A stretch of DNA of 22,566 nucleotides, from NCBI GenBank assembly GCA_943704525.1, contig CALSCQ010003075.1, positions 1-22,566 of the forward strand, written 5' to 3'. Both the position numbers and the translations under genes were made by a program. Within the stretch, counting starts at the first letter, position 1. The number at the start of each line of letters is the position of its first letter. The stretch comes from Pigoraptor vietnamica. Its lineage: Eukaryota > Opisthokonta > Filasterea. The notes under the pieces are model-generated. The model did not search any database. It was not told where the DNA came from and saw only the letters and a list, made by a program, of their open reading frames with translations. Below, piece after piece: positions 10,453 through 20,811 of this stretch.

Positions 10453-13400
10453 CTACGAAGTGCCGCCGGTGGACGACTTGCGCCTAAAGATGCCCATGAC
10501 GCTCCCCTTCTTCTTCTCCTTGTCCTCCTCCTTCTTCTCCTTCTTCTCCTTCTTCTCCTTCTTGTCCTTCTTGTCCTTCTTCTTCTTTTCGTCCGTCGCG
10601 GGCGAATCGGGCGCAGACGACGGGGTTCCCGTCGGAGTCGCCGCAAAGTCCACCTTCTTCTCGGGCGTCGCCGGGACAGCAGCAGCCGCAGCAGCCGCAG
10701 CAGCCTCCTCCTGCTTGCGCTTCTCTTCCGCCGCAGCCGCCGCAGCAGCCTCCTCCTGCTTGCGCTTCTCTTCCGCCGCAGCCGCCGCAGCAGCCGCAGC
10801 CTCCTCCTGTTTGCGCTTCTCTTCCGCGGCGGCAGCGGCCGCAGCCTCTTCCTGCTTGCGCTGTTCCTCGGCAGCAGCGGCGGCAGCAGCCTCTTCCTGC
10901 TTGCGCTTCTCTTCCGCGGCGGCGGCGGCGGCAGCAGCAGCAGCAGCAGCCTCTTCTTCCAGCTTGCGCTTCTCCTCGGCAGCGGCCGCCTCCGCGGCGA
11001 GACGCTCGGCCTCACGACGCTCGGCTTCCTCGCGCGCCGCACGCTCCGCCTCGGCCGCAGCCGCGGCGAGGGCGGCCTCGTGGGCCTTTCGCTCCGCTTC
11101 CTCCCGCGCAATGCGCTCAGCCTCCGCAGCCGCAGCCGCACGACGCTCGGCCTCCTCCCGCTCGGCCGCCAGGCGCTCTGCCTCGGCACGACGCTCGGCC
11201 GCAGCCTTCTCCGCCGCGCGCTCGGCGGCCTCGCGCTCCTCCTGGGCTCGCTTCTCCTCGGCGATGCGCTTCTGCTCCGCCTGCTGCGCGGCGGCGAGCT
11301 CCTCGGCGTGGCGCTGCTTCTTCTCCTGCACCGACCGCTCGAGCTGCTCCTTGCGCTGGCGCTCGCGATCCGCCTTCTCCTTCTGCGCAGCCTGGCGCGC
11401 GCGCTCCTTGGCAGTCTCCTCCTCGGCCTCGCGCTCGGTCGCGGCCTTGGACCACGCCTCCGATTCCGCGCGACGGCGCTTGTTCTCGTCGTCCGAGAAG
11501 AGCGAGTTGGTGAACGAGCGGTAGTCGTAGGCATTCTCGACGCCGCCTTCCGTGTAGGGCTTCATGTTCTTGAGGCAGAAGCTCGCGAGCTCCGGCGAGA
11601 GCGCCGTGCTGATCTGCGTCTTGGTGACGTACGGCTTGTCGCCCGCAAGGCTGCGGAAGGCCTCCATAATGTCCTCGGGGCGCTCCGCGTTGACCGTCTC
11701 CTTGCTGATCATGAACGCGACGTACTGTTCGCGCGTCACGTGGCCGTCCTTGTGAGGGTCGACCGTCGCGACAATCGCGTCAAAGTCGGCGTCGCCCTGC
11801 TCGCCGGCGGCAAAGTCGTAGCCGAGCGACTTGAGGCAGAGGCGGAACTCCTTGTAGTCGAGCTTGCCCGACTTGTCGCGGTCAAAGTGGTTGAACGAGT
11901 CGTTGTACTCCTTCAGCTGCTCCGCAGAGACGCCGACCGTCTTGCTCGCGCGAATCTGCTGCTCGAGGTTGAAGGCCATGCGCTTCGCCAGCTGCTCCAG
12001 GACGTCCCACTCCTGCGCAAGCGACACGACAGAGTGCTTCGTGTGGCGGTTGTCGAGGACGACGTGCTCCTGCAGCTTGCGGCCAATCTCCTCGAGCCCA
12101 GTCACCGACGAGCGCATCGTCGCAATGTCCTTCTGCGCGGCCTGGACGCCCGCGAGCTGCGCCTCGAGGTCGCCCGACGAGTCCACGAGCGCCGCGCGCG
12201 TCCGCGTGACCCACTGGTAGAAGGCCTCGGCGTGCTCGGCAAAGTTCTTGCGCAGGGCCTCGTTCAGGTCCTGGCGCTCCGCCTCGCGCTTCAGCAGCTC
12301 CTCGCGGTCGCCGCAGAGGCGCTGGACGCTCTTCCACTTCTCCGAGAGTGCCGCGGCCGTGAACGGCGTGTACGGATTCACCGTCACCCCCATCGAGCGG
12401 ATTTCGCCGTCGAGCTGCGAGAGACGCTCCCAGTCCTTGGCCGGCGCGACGAGGCCGTTCTGCTTGTACTGCGCGTGCGCCGCCTGGAGCGACTTGATCT
12501 CGTCAATCGAGTTGACGCGCACAGACTCCGTCAGGTCTTCCTCCGCGCCCTCGGCCCAGTTGTTGAACGCCGACGCGCGCTTGGCAAACTCGAGGAGGAG
12601 GTCCTCCAGGCGCTGCAGCCGCACACGGTTCGCCGACAGCTTCTCCTTCCTGTCGCCGACGGCAGCCACGAGGGCATTCCACTTGGCCACGGCGGCGGCG
12701 GCACGAGCCTCCGCAGCGGCGGGGTCCGAGCAGCCCTCGCGCAGCAGCGTCGCCTTGAGCTCGCCCAGCGTGGCGATGCGCGGCTTGAATGCCTCCACGG
12801 CGGCCGCGAGCTTCTCGTGGGCGCGCTCGTGACCGTCGACGTCGGCGAGGTTGGCGCCGTAGTCCTTCGAAGTGGCCGCGAGCTCCTTGCTGGCAATCCA
12901 CGCCTCAATGGCGTCCACGGCGCGCGAAAAGTTGTGCAGGCGCAGCAGCCCGTCCAGGAACTTGCCGCGCGCCACAGTCGCGGCCTCAAGGGCGGCCACG
13001 CGGTCGACGAGCTGCGCGGAAATCTTGTTGATCGTCTCGGCGCTCGGGTTGGCCTCCGAGATGAGCTTCGAGCCGTTCGAGACGACGTTCTTGACGCGCT
13101 CCTGGCGGCTGGCGTTCTCCGCGACGACCTCGGCGTGCTTCTTCACGAGCACGGCGGCCGTCGACAGGTCGGGGTTGATCACGGTCGAGAGCAGGGCCGT
13201 GCGGTCCACGTGCCAGACGTCCTCCTCATGCGCGTCGGCGGCAAAGCGCTCAAAGTCCAGCGAGTGGTTGAGCCGCGCCGAGCGGGCGCGCGAGGCATCG
13301 GCAAGGGCGTGCCAGCGGTTCTCAAGGGTCGTCGCCGCCGCCTCAATCTCGGCAGCCGCGGGGTGCGCCTGCGAGGCCATCTCGCGCCCGCGCTCGAGCA

Positions 13401-16400
13401 GGGCAATAATGCCCTTCTGGTGGTTGCTCAGCTCGGTCGCAAAGGCCTCCTGGCGCTTGATCATCTTGAGGGCGCCGATGAGGTCCTTGCCGACCTCCTG
13501 CGAGAACGCCTGGGGCTCGCGTTCCTTGATCCACGCCTCCTCGTCCTCGACCTCCTTGGCCCACTCGCGGTGGAGCAGCGCCATGTTGAGGTGCGCGCGG
13601 CGGTTCGTGGCGCGCGCGCGAATCTTGCCGTAGCGCTCCTCCAGCGCCGTCTTCTTGGCACTGATCGTCGCGTCGTCCGTGTTGTGCTCCTTCGCATACT
13701 CGATCATCGCACGGATGAGGTCGTCAATGGGCTGGGCGAGGTTGACCACACGCGCCTCCACGTCCTCGTGACGCTTTAGAAGGCCTTGCACGGCGTAGAG
13801 GTCGCGGCCGACATCCTCCGAGGCAAGGAGCGCCTCGACTTCTCCAAGGCGGAGGAGCAGCGCGTCCGCATTGCGACCAAAGCCCTCCTCGCTGTCAATC
13901 TCGTGCAGCTTCTTGCCCTTCTCGTCCGCCTTGGCGCGGAGGGCGTCCCACTGCGCCGCAATCGCCGTGAGGCGCGCCTTGACGTCGGGGGCGGCAAAGT
14001 GATTGCCCTCGACGAGCGCCTGCCCGCTCGACATGAGCTTCGCGATGCGGGGCTTGCCGGCCTCGAGCTCACCGACAAAGGCGTTGTGGTGGATGATCCG
14101 GTCCGTGATCGGCTCACCGCCCGCATGGGGGTCCTCCGCGGCAATCTTGTAGCAGTCGTCCATCCACCCGGCAATGTCTTCGGCGTCGCGCTTGAACGCC
14201 TGCAGCTTGCGAGCCTCGTCCAGGCGCGCCTGGCGCTTCGCGAGAAGGCCGTCGAGCGCACGCCAGCGAGCGATAATGGCGCTGCGGCGCGCGTCAATCG
14301 CCTCCGCGTCGGGGTTGCCCGCCGACACGAGGGACGTGGCGTACTGGTCGAGCTTCTTGACGTTCCCGGCATTCGCGGCAATGGTACCGGCGACGGCCTC
14401 GTGCGCCTTGATCAGGACGTCGACCGCCTCCATGCTGTCGCCGATCGCCTCGCTCATCAGAGTCGCCTCGACGTCCGACAGGAAGTCCTCGACGACCTCG
14501 GCGTCGCGGCCAAAGCGGAAAAACTCGAGAGACGCCTCGAGGCGCTTCTGGCGAGCGTCCCACGCACCGCCCAGCTTCTGCCGGTCGGCCTTGAACGCCG
14601 TCAGCTTCGTCTGAACCTCGTTGCCAAGGGGCCTGTCCTTCAGGCGCGTCGCGAGGACTTCGCCCGTCGCCACGAGCTTGTCAAAGGCATCGCCGCGCCC
14701 GTCAATGTCGGCCTTCTGCTTGGCGTGACGGCGCAGCAGCTGCTCCGCTCCCGTGAGCGTCTGGGCGACTTCGTCCGACGAGACGAGGCCGTGGCGGTCG
14801 GCGATCCAGATCGAGGCGTGGTGGAGGTTGCTGAGGAACCGGAAGACGTCCGTAGAGTCCTCGAGGGCCTTCTTGCGCTCCTCGAGCCGCTTCGTCACGT
14901 TCTCCAGGGCAATGCTCACTGCCGCAATGGCGCGCGCGAGGTCGTCCGAGTGGTCGGGGTACGAGTCCGAGAGAATGCAGCCGTCCTCCATCATGTCGGC
15001 AACCTTCGCAGAGATGGCGTCAATCTCGCTCGCCGTCGCGTTGACCTTGCGCTGCAGCGCTTCCGCCGTGGCGAGGTCGTGGCCCTCGTCCGTGCTCGAG
15101 AGCGCCGTCATCTTCTCGTCAATGCGACGCTGCACGTCGGCGACCTCGCGGAGGAAGCGGCTCGCCTCGTCCGCGCTGCCAATCTGGGCGCCGTTCTGCG
15201 CGACGATCGTCTGCAGCGTGTTCCACTTCTTGTCGATGATGCGCTGGCGCTCCTTGATCTCCTCAGAGTCGGGATGGTTGTCGGAGACGAGGCGCTCGGC
15301 AATCTTGCCGACCTCCAGGATGCGCGCCTCGTTCGCGGCCATGTCGCGCTCAATCTCCGCCATCTTCTCGCGAATCGAGTCGATGGTGGCAAGGTCGGCC
15401 TGCGACGCCTCCGCCGAGCTGGCAACCGCATACCGGTCATCAAGCCACGCCTCAACGTCCGTCGCCTTCGTGCTGTACCCGAACATCTGCACGCTCGCCT
15501 CCAGCGCGGCGCGGCGCTTCTTCGCGGCCGCCTTGATCGACTCGTACAGCGCGGCAAGCTCGCCGTGGCGCTGCACAACCTCGGTGCCGGCGTACGTCTG
15601 AATCTGCGCGGCGCGTTCGCCAAGCTGCTTGAGGTTGCCCCCGTAGGCATTGAGCTCCGCCTCGAGCGCGTCATTGCGCTTCAGCAGAGCAATGGCAGAG
15701 GCAGCGTCGCGGCCATAGTCGTCGCTGTTGGCCATGGCGTGGCGCTCACGCAGCCAGGCGTCGGCGTCGTCGGCGTCCGACGTGAACCGCTGAGCCGTCG
15801 ACACCTCGAGCAGCTTGGCTCCACGCGCACGGTTGCGGTTGCGCAGTTCCTCCCAGCGCTTCAGAAGGCCGTCCCGGCGGGCATTGATATCCTGCGACTC
15901 GTAGTGGCCGGCACCGACGAGGGCCTTGCCGGCGTCGGCAGTCCGCATGACAGACTTCTCGTGGGACGTCAGCTCCGCCTCAAACGCCTCGTTGCGCTTG
16001 ATGAGCCGCTGGGCCGCGATGAGGTCCTTGCCAAAGTCGGACGAGAGCGCCTGGCTCTCGTTGTCGCGAATCCAGGCCTCGTCGCTCTCGCAGTCGCGGC
16101 AAAACTCGCGGAACTTGTGCGCGTCCTTCAGCTTGTTGGCGCGCGCCGCGAGCGCAGACTTGAGCTCCTGGTAGTCCGCCTCGACCTTCAGGCGCTTCGC
16201 GTCGACGGCCTGGGCGTCCGCGCCGTGCTCGCCCTTCTTCAGCTCGTCGCCGCGAGGCTTCAGCGCGGTAATCTGCTCACCGCGAGACGCGACCTCCGAC
16301 TCGAGGAGGCGGTGCTCCTCGATGAGTTCCTCCACCGACGCAACATCGTTGCCCCACTCCGAGGTCTTGAGAACGTCGTGCGTCGAGCGAATCCAGGAGA

Positions 16401-18104
16401 CAATGTCGTCGCAGTCGGCAAAGTAGCGCTGCGCCGTGTACATGCGCATGAGCGCCTCACGGCGCGCGGCAAGGGCCTTGAGAAGGTTGCTCCAGCGAGC
16501 CGAGATCTCGTCGGCGCGGGCCTTGATAGGGTCCACGCCGTGGTACTTCTCCGCGGCGAGCTCGTCGGCAACAGCGAGTACCGCAATGATGCCGTCCTCG
16601 TGCGACGACACGTCCGAGGCAATAGCCTCGTGCTTCTTGGTCGCGGCCTCGATCGACGCAATGTCATGCGCGACCGTCTGCTGCGCAACGAGCTGCTCGG
16701 CATCGGCGAGCCAGGACGTGCGCAGGGTGGCCTTCTTCGCAAAGCGCGCGGCGAGCTGCTCCAGGCGCTCCTGGCGCTCGAGCTCCTCGCGCAGCGCAAT
16801 CTCGCGGTCGGCCTCAGCCGTCTCGAGGCGCTTCCACGCGCGATTGACGTCCGAAATGAGCTTGCCGGCGGGTGGGTGGTACATGGGGCGGTTGCGGCTG
16901 CGCAGGCGAGTCTGCAGGTTGAAGAACTGCGACTCGAGATTGCCCTTGTCGCCGTACTTGGGCGGCTTCTCGACCGTGCGGAACTTCTGGAAGTCGCCCA
17001 TCGACGTCTTGAGGCCCGCGAGCGTGTTGGGAAAGTCGCGGCTGTCGAGGCGCTCCGTGCTGGCCTTGATCCACGCCATGAGGTCCGAGGCGAGGTCCTC
17101 GTAGTCCTTGATCATCTTCTCAATCTCGGCGGCGAACCCGACGACGTTTCCGATGCGCTTGTTGCCGACGTCCGCCTCCTTCATGTTCGCAAAGTAGTGG
17201 TAGTACGCCGCAATGTACGTCATGATCGAGCGCTCGTCGGGACGCTCCGCATCGACAATGTCCTCAGCGTCGAGCAGCTTGTGAATGCCGAGCTGCTTCT
17301 CCGCGACGTCAAACGCATTGTTGAGGTTGTTCAGCTCGTCCGACTTCTTCAGACCGTCAAAGTCGATCAGGTCGGGGCGGTGCTTGTGGATCAGCGCGTT
17401 GAAGGCAAGCCCGTCCTTGAAACTGCGGCTGAAATCCTGCACGTTCACGCCGGGGTACCCCGCCGTCTTGCGCTGGCACCAAAGCAGGAGCGCCTCCTTC
17501 GCAGAGAGGTCCTCGACGCTGATGTCCTGAATCTGGAAGCGGAGAATGATCGTCCAGATGAGACCGAGCGTGAGCTTCTCGTTGCCGTCGACAATATCCT
17601 CCGTGCCGATGTTCGTGAAGTGGACCTTCGTCTGGAGGTACTTGAGGGCGGCGCCCACGTTGCCGATCTTGTGAAAGCGCATCTGTCCACGCTCGGGCCG
17701 CTGGAGCTGCGAAGGCAGACGCACGAGCCGGGACTCAGTCTGCTGCCCACAAAGTCCATAAAACAAAATGCAAGAGGCAGTGTGCGCGCACTCACCGTCT
17801 CTCCAGAGATCAGCTGAAGGAGCTTGAGCAGCTTGACGCCGTCGCGGAGGTCCTTGTTGAGGTCATCGACGTGGTCGTCCACTGCGGCAGCCACAAAAAG
17901 GATCAGGGACAACAAACTCCATAACGCATGCAGGAGCCATGGAATTGAGGAAAGAAGTCCAAGTGCAAGGACAGCGGAAGCAAAGGGGACCGAGGCAACG
18001 GCCGGCGTACCCTTCACGAGGTGCGAGTTGATCCATTTCGTAAAAGTCTTCTTCTGAATTCCGGTACGCTCGGCGCCGAGCTCTCCAATACGCTTGTCCG
18101 CCAT
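10453..18104 (-). CDS. Giant CH-CH / spectrin-repeat / EF-hand protein (spectrin-alpha-actinin type), 3 exons, 2477 aa
   Basis: The model is join(18011..18104, 17796..17881, 10453..17706), 7434 nt, with both introns GT-AG and in frame. Two N-terminal calponin-homology domains (about 15-120 and 130-235; motifs FTKWINSHL, DLRDGVKLLKLLQLISGE, FKDGLAFNALIHKHRPDLID) should bind F-actin. About 16 spectrin repeats follow (about 260-1965), with recurring signatures such as DEAWIRDNE, DADAWLRERH, EEAWIKERE and KDLIGALKMIKRQEAF. A calmodulin-like EF-hand module follows (about 1985-2130): loop 1, DRDKSGKLDYKE, is canonical, and loop 2, DPHKDGHVTREQ, is degenerate. The C-terminus is a Glu/Lys/Arg/Ala-rich helix (about 2145-2400) and a Lys-rich tail ending GIFRRKSSTGGTS. 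It is probably a cortical actin cross-linker. CH domains are typical of beta-spectrin and alpha-actinin, terminal EF-hands of alpha-spectrin and alpha-actinin; here one chain has both. Confidence 0.93.
10675..10985 (-). repeat. Tandem EEKRKQEEA(n) coding repeat in the spectrin-like tail
   Basis: Six consecutive coding units of about 45-63 bp encode EEKRKQEE (variants EEQRKQEE, EEKRKLEEE) followed by 7-12 alanines. Some neighbouring units are almost identical at DNA level, which points to recent unit duplication or slippage. The repeat lies just before the Lys-rich C-terminus. Confidence 0.9.
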
Positions 18105-18700
18105 GGTGATCGCAGGCCCCTCGCGGCGGCCTCGGTCGACTGCTCCAACGACCGAAACTTCAACGGTAGCTCAAACGGAAAAAGGTGCACACCCACGCAA
18201 CAAGGCCAACAGAGCCCGGCCACGAGTTCGCAGCAAAGAACACAACAACCGCACCGAGTAGATCCGAGTGGGGCTGCGTGCGTGCGTGCGTGAGCGAGTG
18301 TGGCAGAGGGGCTTCTCTTTGCGTGGGGGCCGTGGGAGTGGTGTGAGTGGATGCGCACGCGTGCGCTGAGGGCGCGGTTTGTGTTTACTGTTGCCCAGAG
18401 CGAAAGGGGGGCAAAAGCCATCGAATTTTTTCAATTTTTGGTTTTAATTTCGATCGCTAGTTTTGTATGAAATTTGTATTGATTCGAAAATTATTCAAAG
18501 TGCACGGCAAAAAATGGACAAAAAAGCCGCGGACATGACATCCGGGGTGGCTGTTCTTTCCCAGAAGAGATCACGTGTTGAAGTTCTGAGGTCATGATGC
18601 CGTCACTTCTGTGACGTAAGCAAAACTGGAGGCACTGTGGAAAACACAAATCGGAGCCGGAACTTGAACGAGTGCGCAGGGACTGAACTGAAGCGAGAGA
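18105..18700. promoter_or_regulatory. Divergent intergenic region with AT-rich patch
   Basis: This 596-bp region lies between the spectrin-like start (minus, 18104) and the thioredoxin-fold protein start (plus, 18701). A strongly AT-rich block at about 18422-18530 stands out from the GC-rich surroundings and may be a nucleosome-poor core promoter region. No gene is seen. Confidence 0.5.
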
Positions 18701-19768
18701 ATGCGCGCCATTGCCGTGGTTCTGCTGTCAGTGGCCTTGTGTTTGGGGGTGCGTGCGGACGAGGAGGAGTTCGGATACCGACCCGTTGATGATGCCCTCA
18801 CTGTGCGCGCCCTCGACGATGCAACGTTCGAGCACTTGACGCAAGCAGCGACCGGCGCTACAACCGGCGACTGGCTTGTGGCCTTGTGAGTGAAGCAATT
18901 CATCATACACTTTCCCATGTCTTGTTTGAGCTTATCTGAGGCATCGATCTGACCCCTATGGCAACCAGTGTCGACGGTGGCAGCCGCGCTCCCTCACGAG
19001 CACTGCTGGAGAAGGCACAAGAATTGTGAGTGTGACACGTGGCAAAGTGAGTGATAGTACTGTCAGGGTATTTATCGACTTCACGCCGCAGAGCACCCCG
19101 CACCAATATGGCCGTCGTCGACTGCGACTCGAGCGCAGGTGAGAACTGATGTGCTATTGCTGAGAGGGGATGCAATCGACTTAACCTGACTTCACCGGCA
19201 CTTGTTTTCAGGTCTCAAGCGACGCTTCCGTATCACCGAGTTCCCTACCATTCTTTTGTGAGTAACGAGCCCTGCATGGCTTCTCTTTTTCTTCGTTTTT
19301 CTGATTCAGTGTACTGCGCACAGCTTCTCGCGAGGGAAAGTCCACAAGCTTCCTCACCACTCTGCCATCAAACCGCGGGACGTGCACACTTTTGTGGATG
19401 GCGGGTACTCGGCGCATCCTTCCCTGCGCGTGCCGGACGTCAACGGAGAGCTGTCCGGTGATTTTGGAGGGTGCGTTAGACGTGTTCCGCCTGACAACTT
19501 TGCCGCAAAGTCTTTCACGTTATTGACCATGCTGAAATTACAGCGGCGAGACGACTGCGAAACAGACGAAGGCGCAAGCAGAGAAAGGCTCTTGGGTAGG
19601 AATCGTGTGGTGTGCTACTCTACGAAGTCTCAAAAGACTCTATCGTGTTGTGCGTACTAATGATGCTGTGCTCCTCAGGGGTCGATCGCGTTGGGTGTGC
19701 TCGGCGCACTCGCGTTCTTCGGGTTCGTCATACTCCGCCAAAGCAAACCGAACGTGAAGAAGCACTAA
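18701..19768 (+). CDS. ER-type transmembrane thioredoxin-fold (PDI-like) protein lacking CxxC, 7 exons, 207 aa
   Basis: The model is join(18701..18885, 18969..19025, 19092..19138, 19212..19257, 19324..19470, 19544..19595, 19679..19768), 624 nt, GT-AG and in frame throughout. A signal peptide (MRAIAVVLLSVALCLGVRA) is followed by a thioredoxin fold with FEHLTQAATGATTGDW, a PDI-like lead-in. The usual WFVxFYAPWCGHC region here reads WLVALFVDGGSRA (58-70), so both active-site cysteines are absent. The cis-proline motif EFPTILL (P109) and the terminal GGYSA remain. A single membrane span (about 181-198) leads to a short basic tail, KPNVKKH. It is probably a type I ER membrane protein with the thioredoxin domain in the lumen, acting as a chaperone or adaptor rather than an oxidoreductase. 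The membrane arrangement resembles TMX proteins; orthology is not claimed. Confidence 0.85.
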
Positions 19769-20130
19769 GTCCTCCTGACTAAGTGGTGAGAGAAGGCGCG
19801 TACTTACAAAGCTACCGTGGCGCGACGGTCCGTGCCAAATAAACCGAAGCACGTGCGCCACCGCAGCACGCCCTTCGACGAGCACAAGCCCTTTCTAATC
19901 AATTTCTGTCCAAGCGTGAAGTGAATGGCGAGCGCAATGGCTTCGTTCATGGCCGACGAGATTCCCGCGCCTGATACTCGGCGTTGGCTTTCCCGTTGTG
20001 TGCGGGCGATGTTTTGAGTGCGATGAAGGGAGAAATGCGCCGGAAGGGACCGGCACGGCCGTGATTGACGGCAGTGACGACGAATCGGTAACACGAGAGA
20101 CGACGAAGTGGCTGGACCGGCAATCGTCAG
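19769..20130. other. Convergent spacer without a confident gene
   Basis: This 362-bp region lies between the stops of the thioredoxin-fold gene (+) and the small minus-strand gene. A minus-strand open frame spans 19804-20094, but it has no convincing start, domain or splice partners. The region is otherwise featureless. Confidence 0.4.
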
Positions 20131-20509
20131 TTAAAAGCCGTGTACCAAAATGATGACGCGCAATGTCGAATTCGGCGCTTTCGGGCCGGCAAGTACGGGC
20201 GTGTCTCGGTCGTTGAAAGTGTTTGCTTTCACCTGGGAATACAGGAATGTGACTAGTCTGTGAACGGAGGTGGCCCCAATCACGACAACTGAAGCTAAAA
20301 GCACGTTCGAGCCTAGACGCTCGAGCTCCGAAGCACGCCCGAACTCGGTCGCCCAATTCAAGTCGCACCTTCGAAGGTAGCAAGCGGCGTACCTGCTGAT
20401 AGGTGCTGCCTGCCCGTAAGCAGCATGGACTCAGTACAACCGGAATGTTTGTGGCACTAAATTTAGGTTCACAACTTACGATCATTTGAGCCACCATGCT
20501 CGGCATCAT
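20131..20509 (-). CDS. Possible small membrane protein, 2 exons, 102 aa
   Basis: The proposed model is join(20480..20509, 20131..20409), 309 nt. The first exon encodes MMPSMVAQMI and ends at a perfect GTAAGT donor. A 70-nt intron, typical of this window, ends at GGGCAG, and the frame continues to a TAA at 20131. The second exon contains a hydrophobic segment, SNVLLASVVVIGATSVHRLV, that could span a membrane once. There is no recognised domain. Support comes only from the strong donor, the in-frame join and the hydrophobic core. The second ATG, at 20506, is an equally good start. It could instead be part of a longer gene or a chance frame. Confidence 0.42.
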
Positions 20510-20811
20510 TGGTGAGCGCGACTGACTACAGTAGTGCCCGACGCGGATCGGTATCAGTCAGCGAGGCAGGCCGGATTGCGGGCAAACCGGGACTGGCTGT
20601 CGAGTGGCGGCGCTTCCTGCGGAACTGCCTGAGAGACCGCCCAGACAGTAAACGTATCCACAATATTCAGTCCTCTCACCCGTGCGAAGCCGACTTACAC
20701 TCGGACTTGAGACAGCTGTATCAGTCGGCTTTTGGCGGGTGTATCTTTCGCGGACACTGCTGCGCCAATCGGTCGGTGCCTCATCAACAGCGTTTATGAG
20801 ACCCCTGTCAT
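20510..20811. other. Spacer between PEX4 and the small gene
   Basis: This 302-bp stretch lies downstream of the PEX4 stop and upstream of the possible small gene, both on the minus strand. A plus-strand frame crosses it, but its translation is Arg/Ser-rich and unlike any protein I know. No defined element is seen. Confidence 0.4.

Noticed and set aside
11080-17817. Very long plus-strand open frames (899 and 1343 codons) opposite the spectrin-like gene
   Set aside because: They are antisense shadows. GC-rich third positions in the real gene remove stop codons on the other strand. The translations are Arg/Leu/Val-rich without domains, while the minus strand has clear CH, spectrin and EF-hand sequence.
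19804-20094. Minus-strand frame with a segment vaguely like a transposase N-terminus (RWRTCFGLFGTDRR)
   Set aside because: The resemblance is to a short pattern only. There are no catalytic DDE blocks, terminal inverted repeats or target duplications, so a mobile-element call is not supported.
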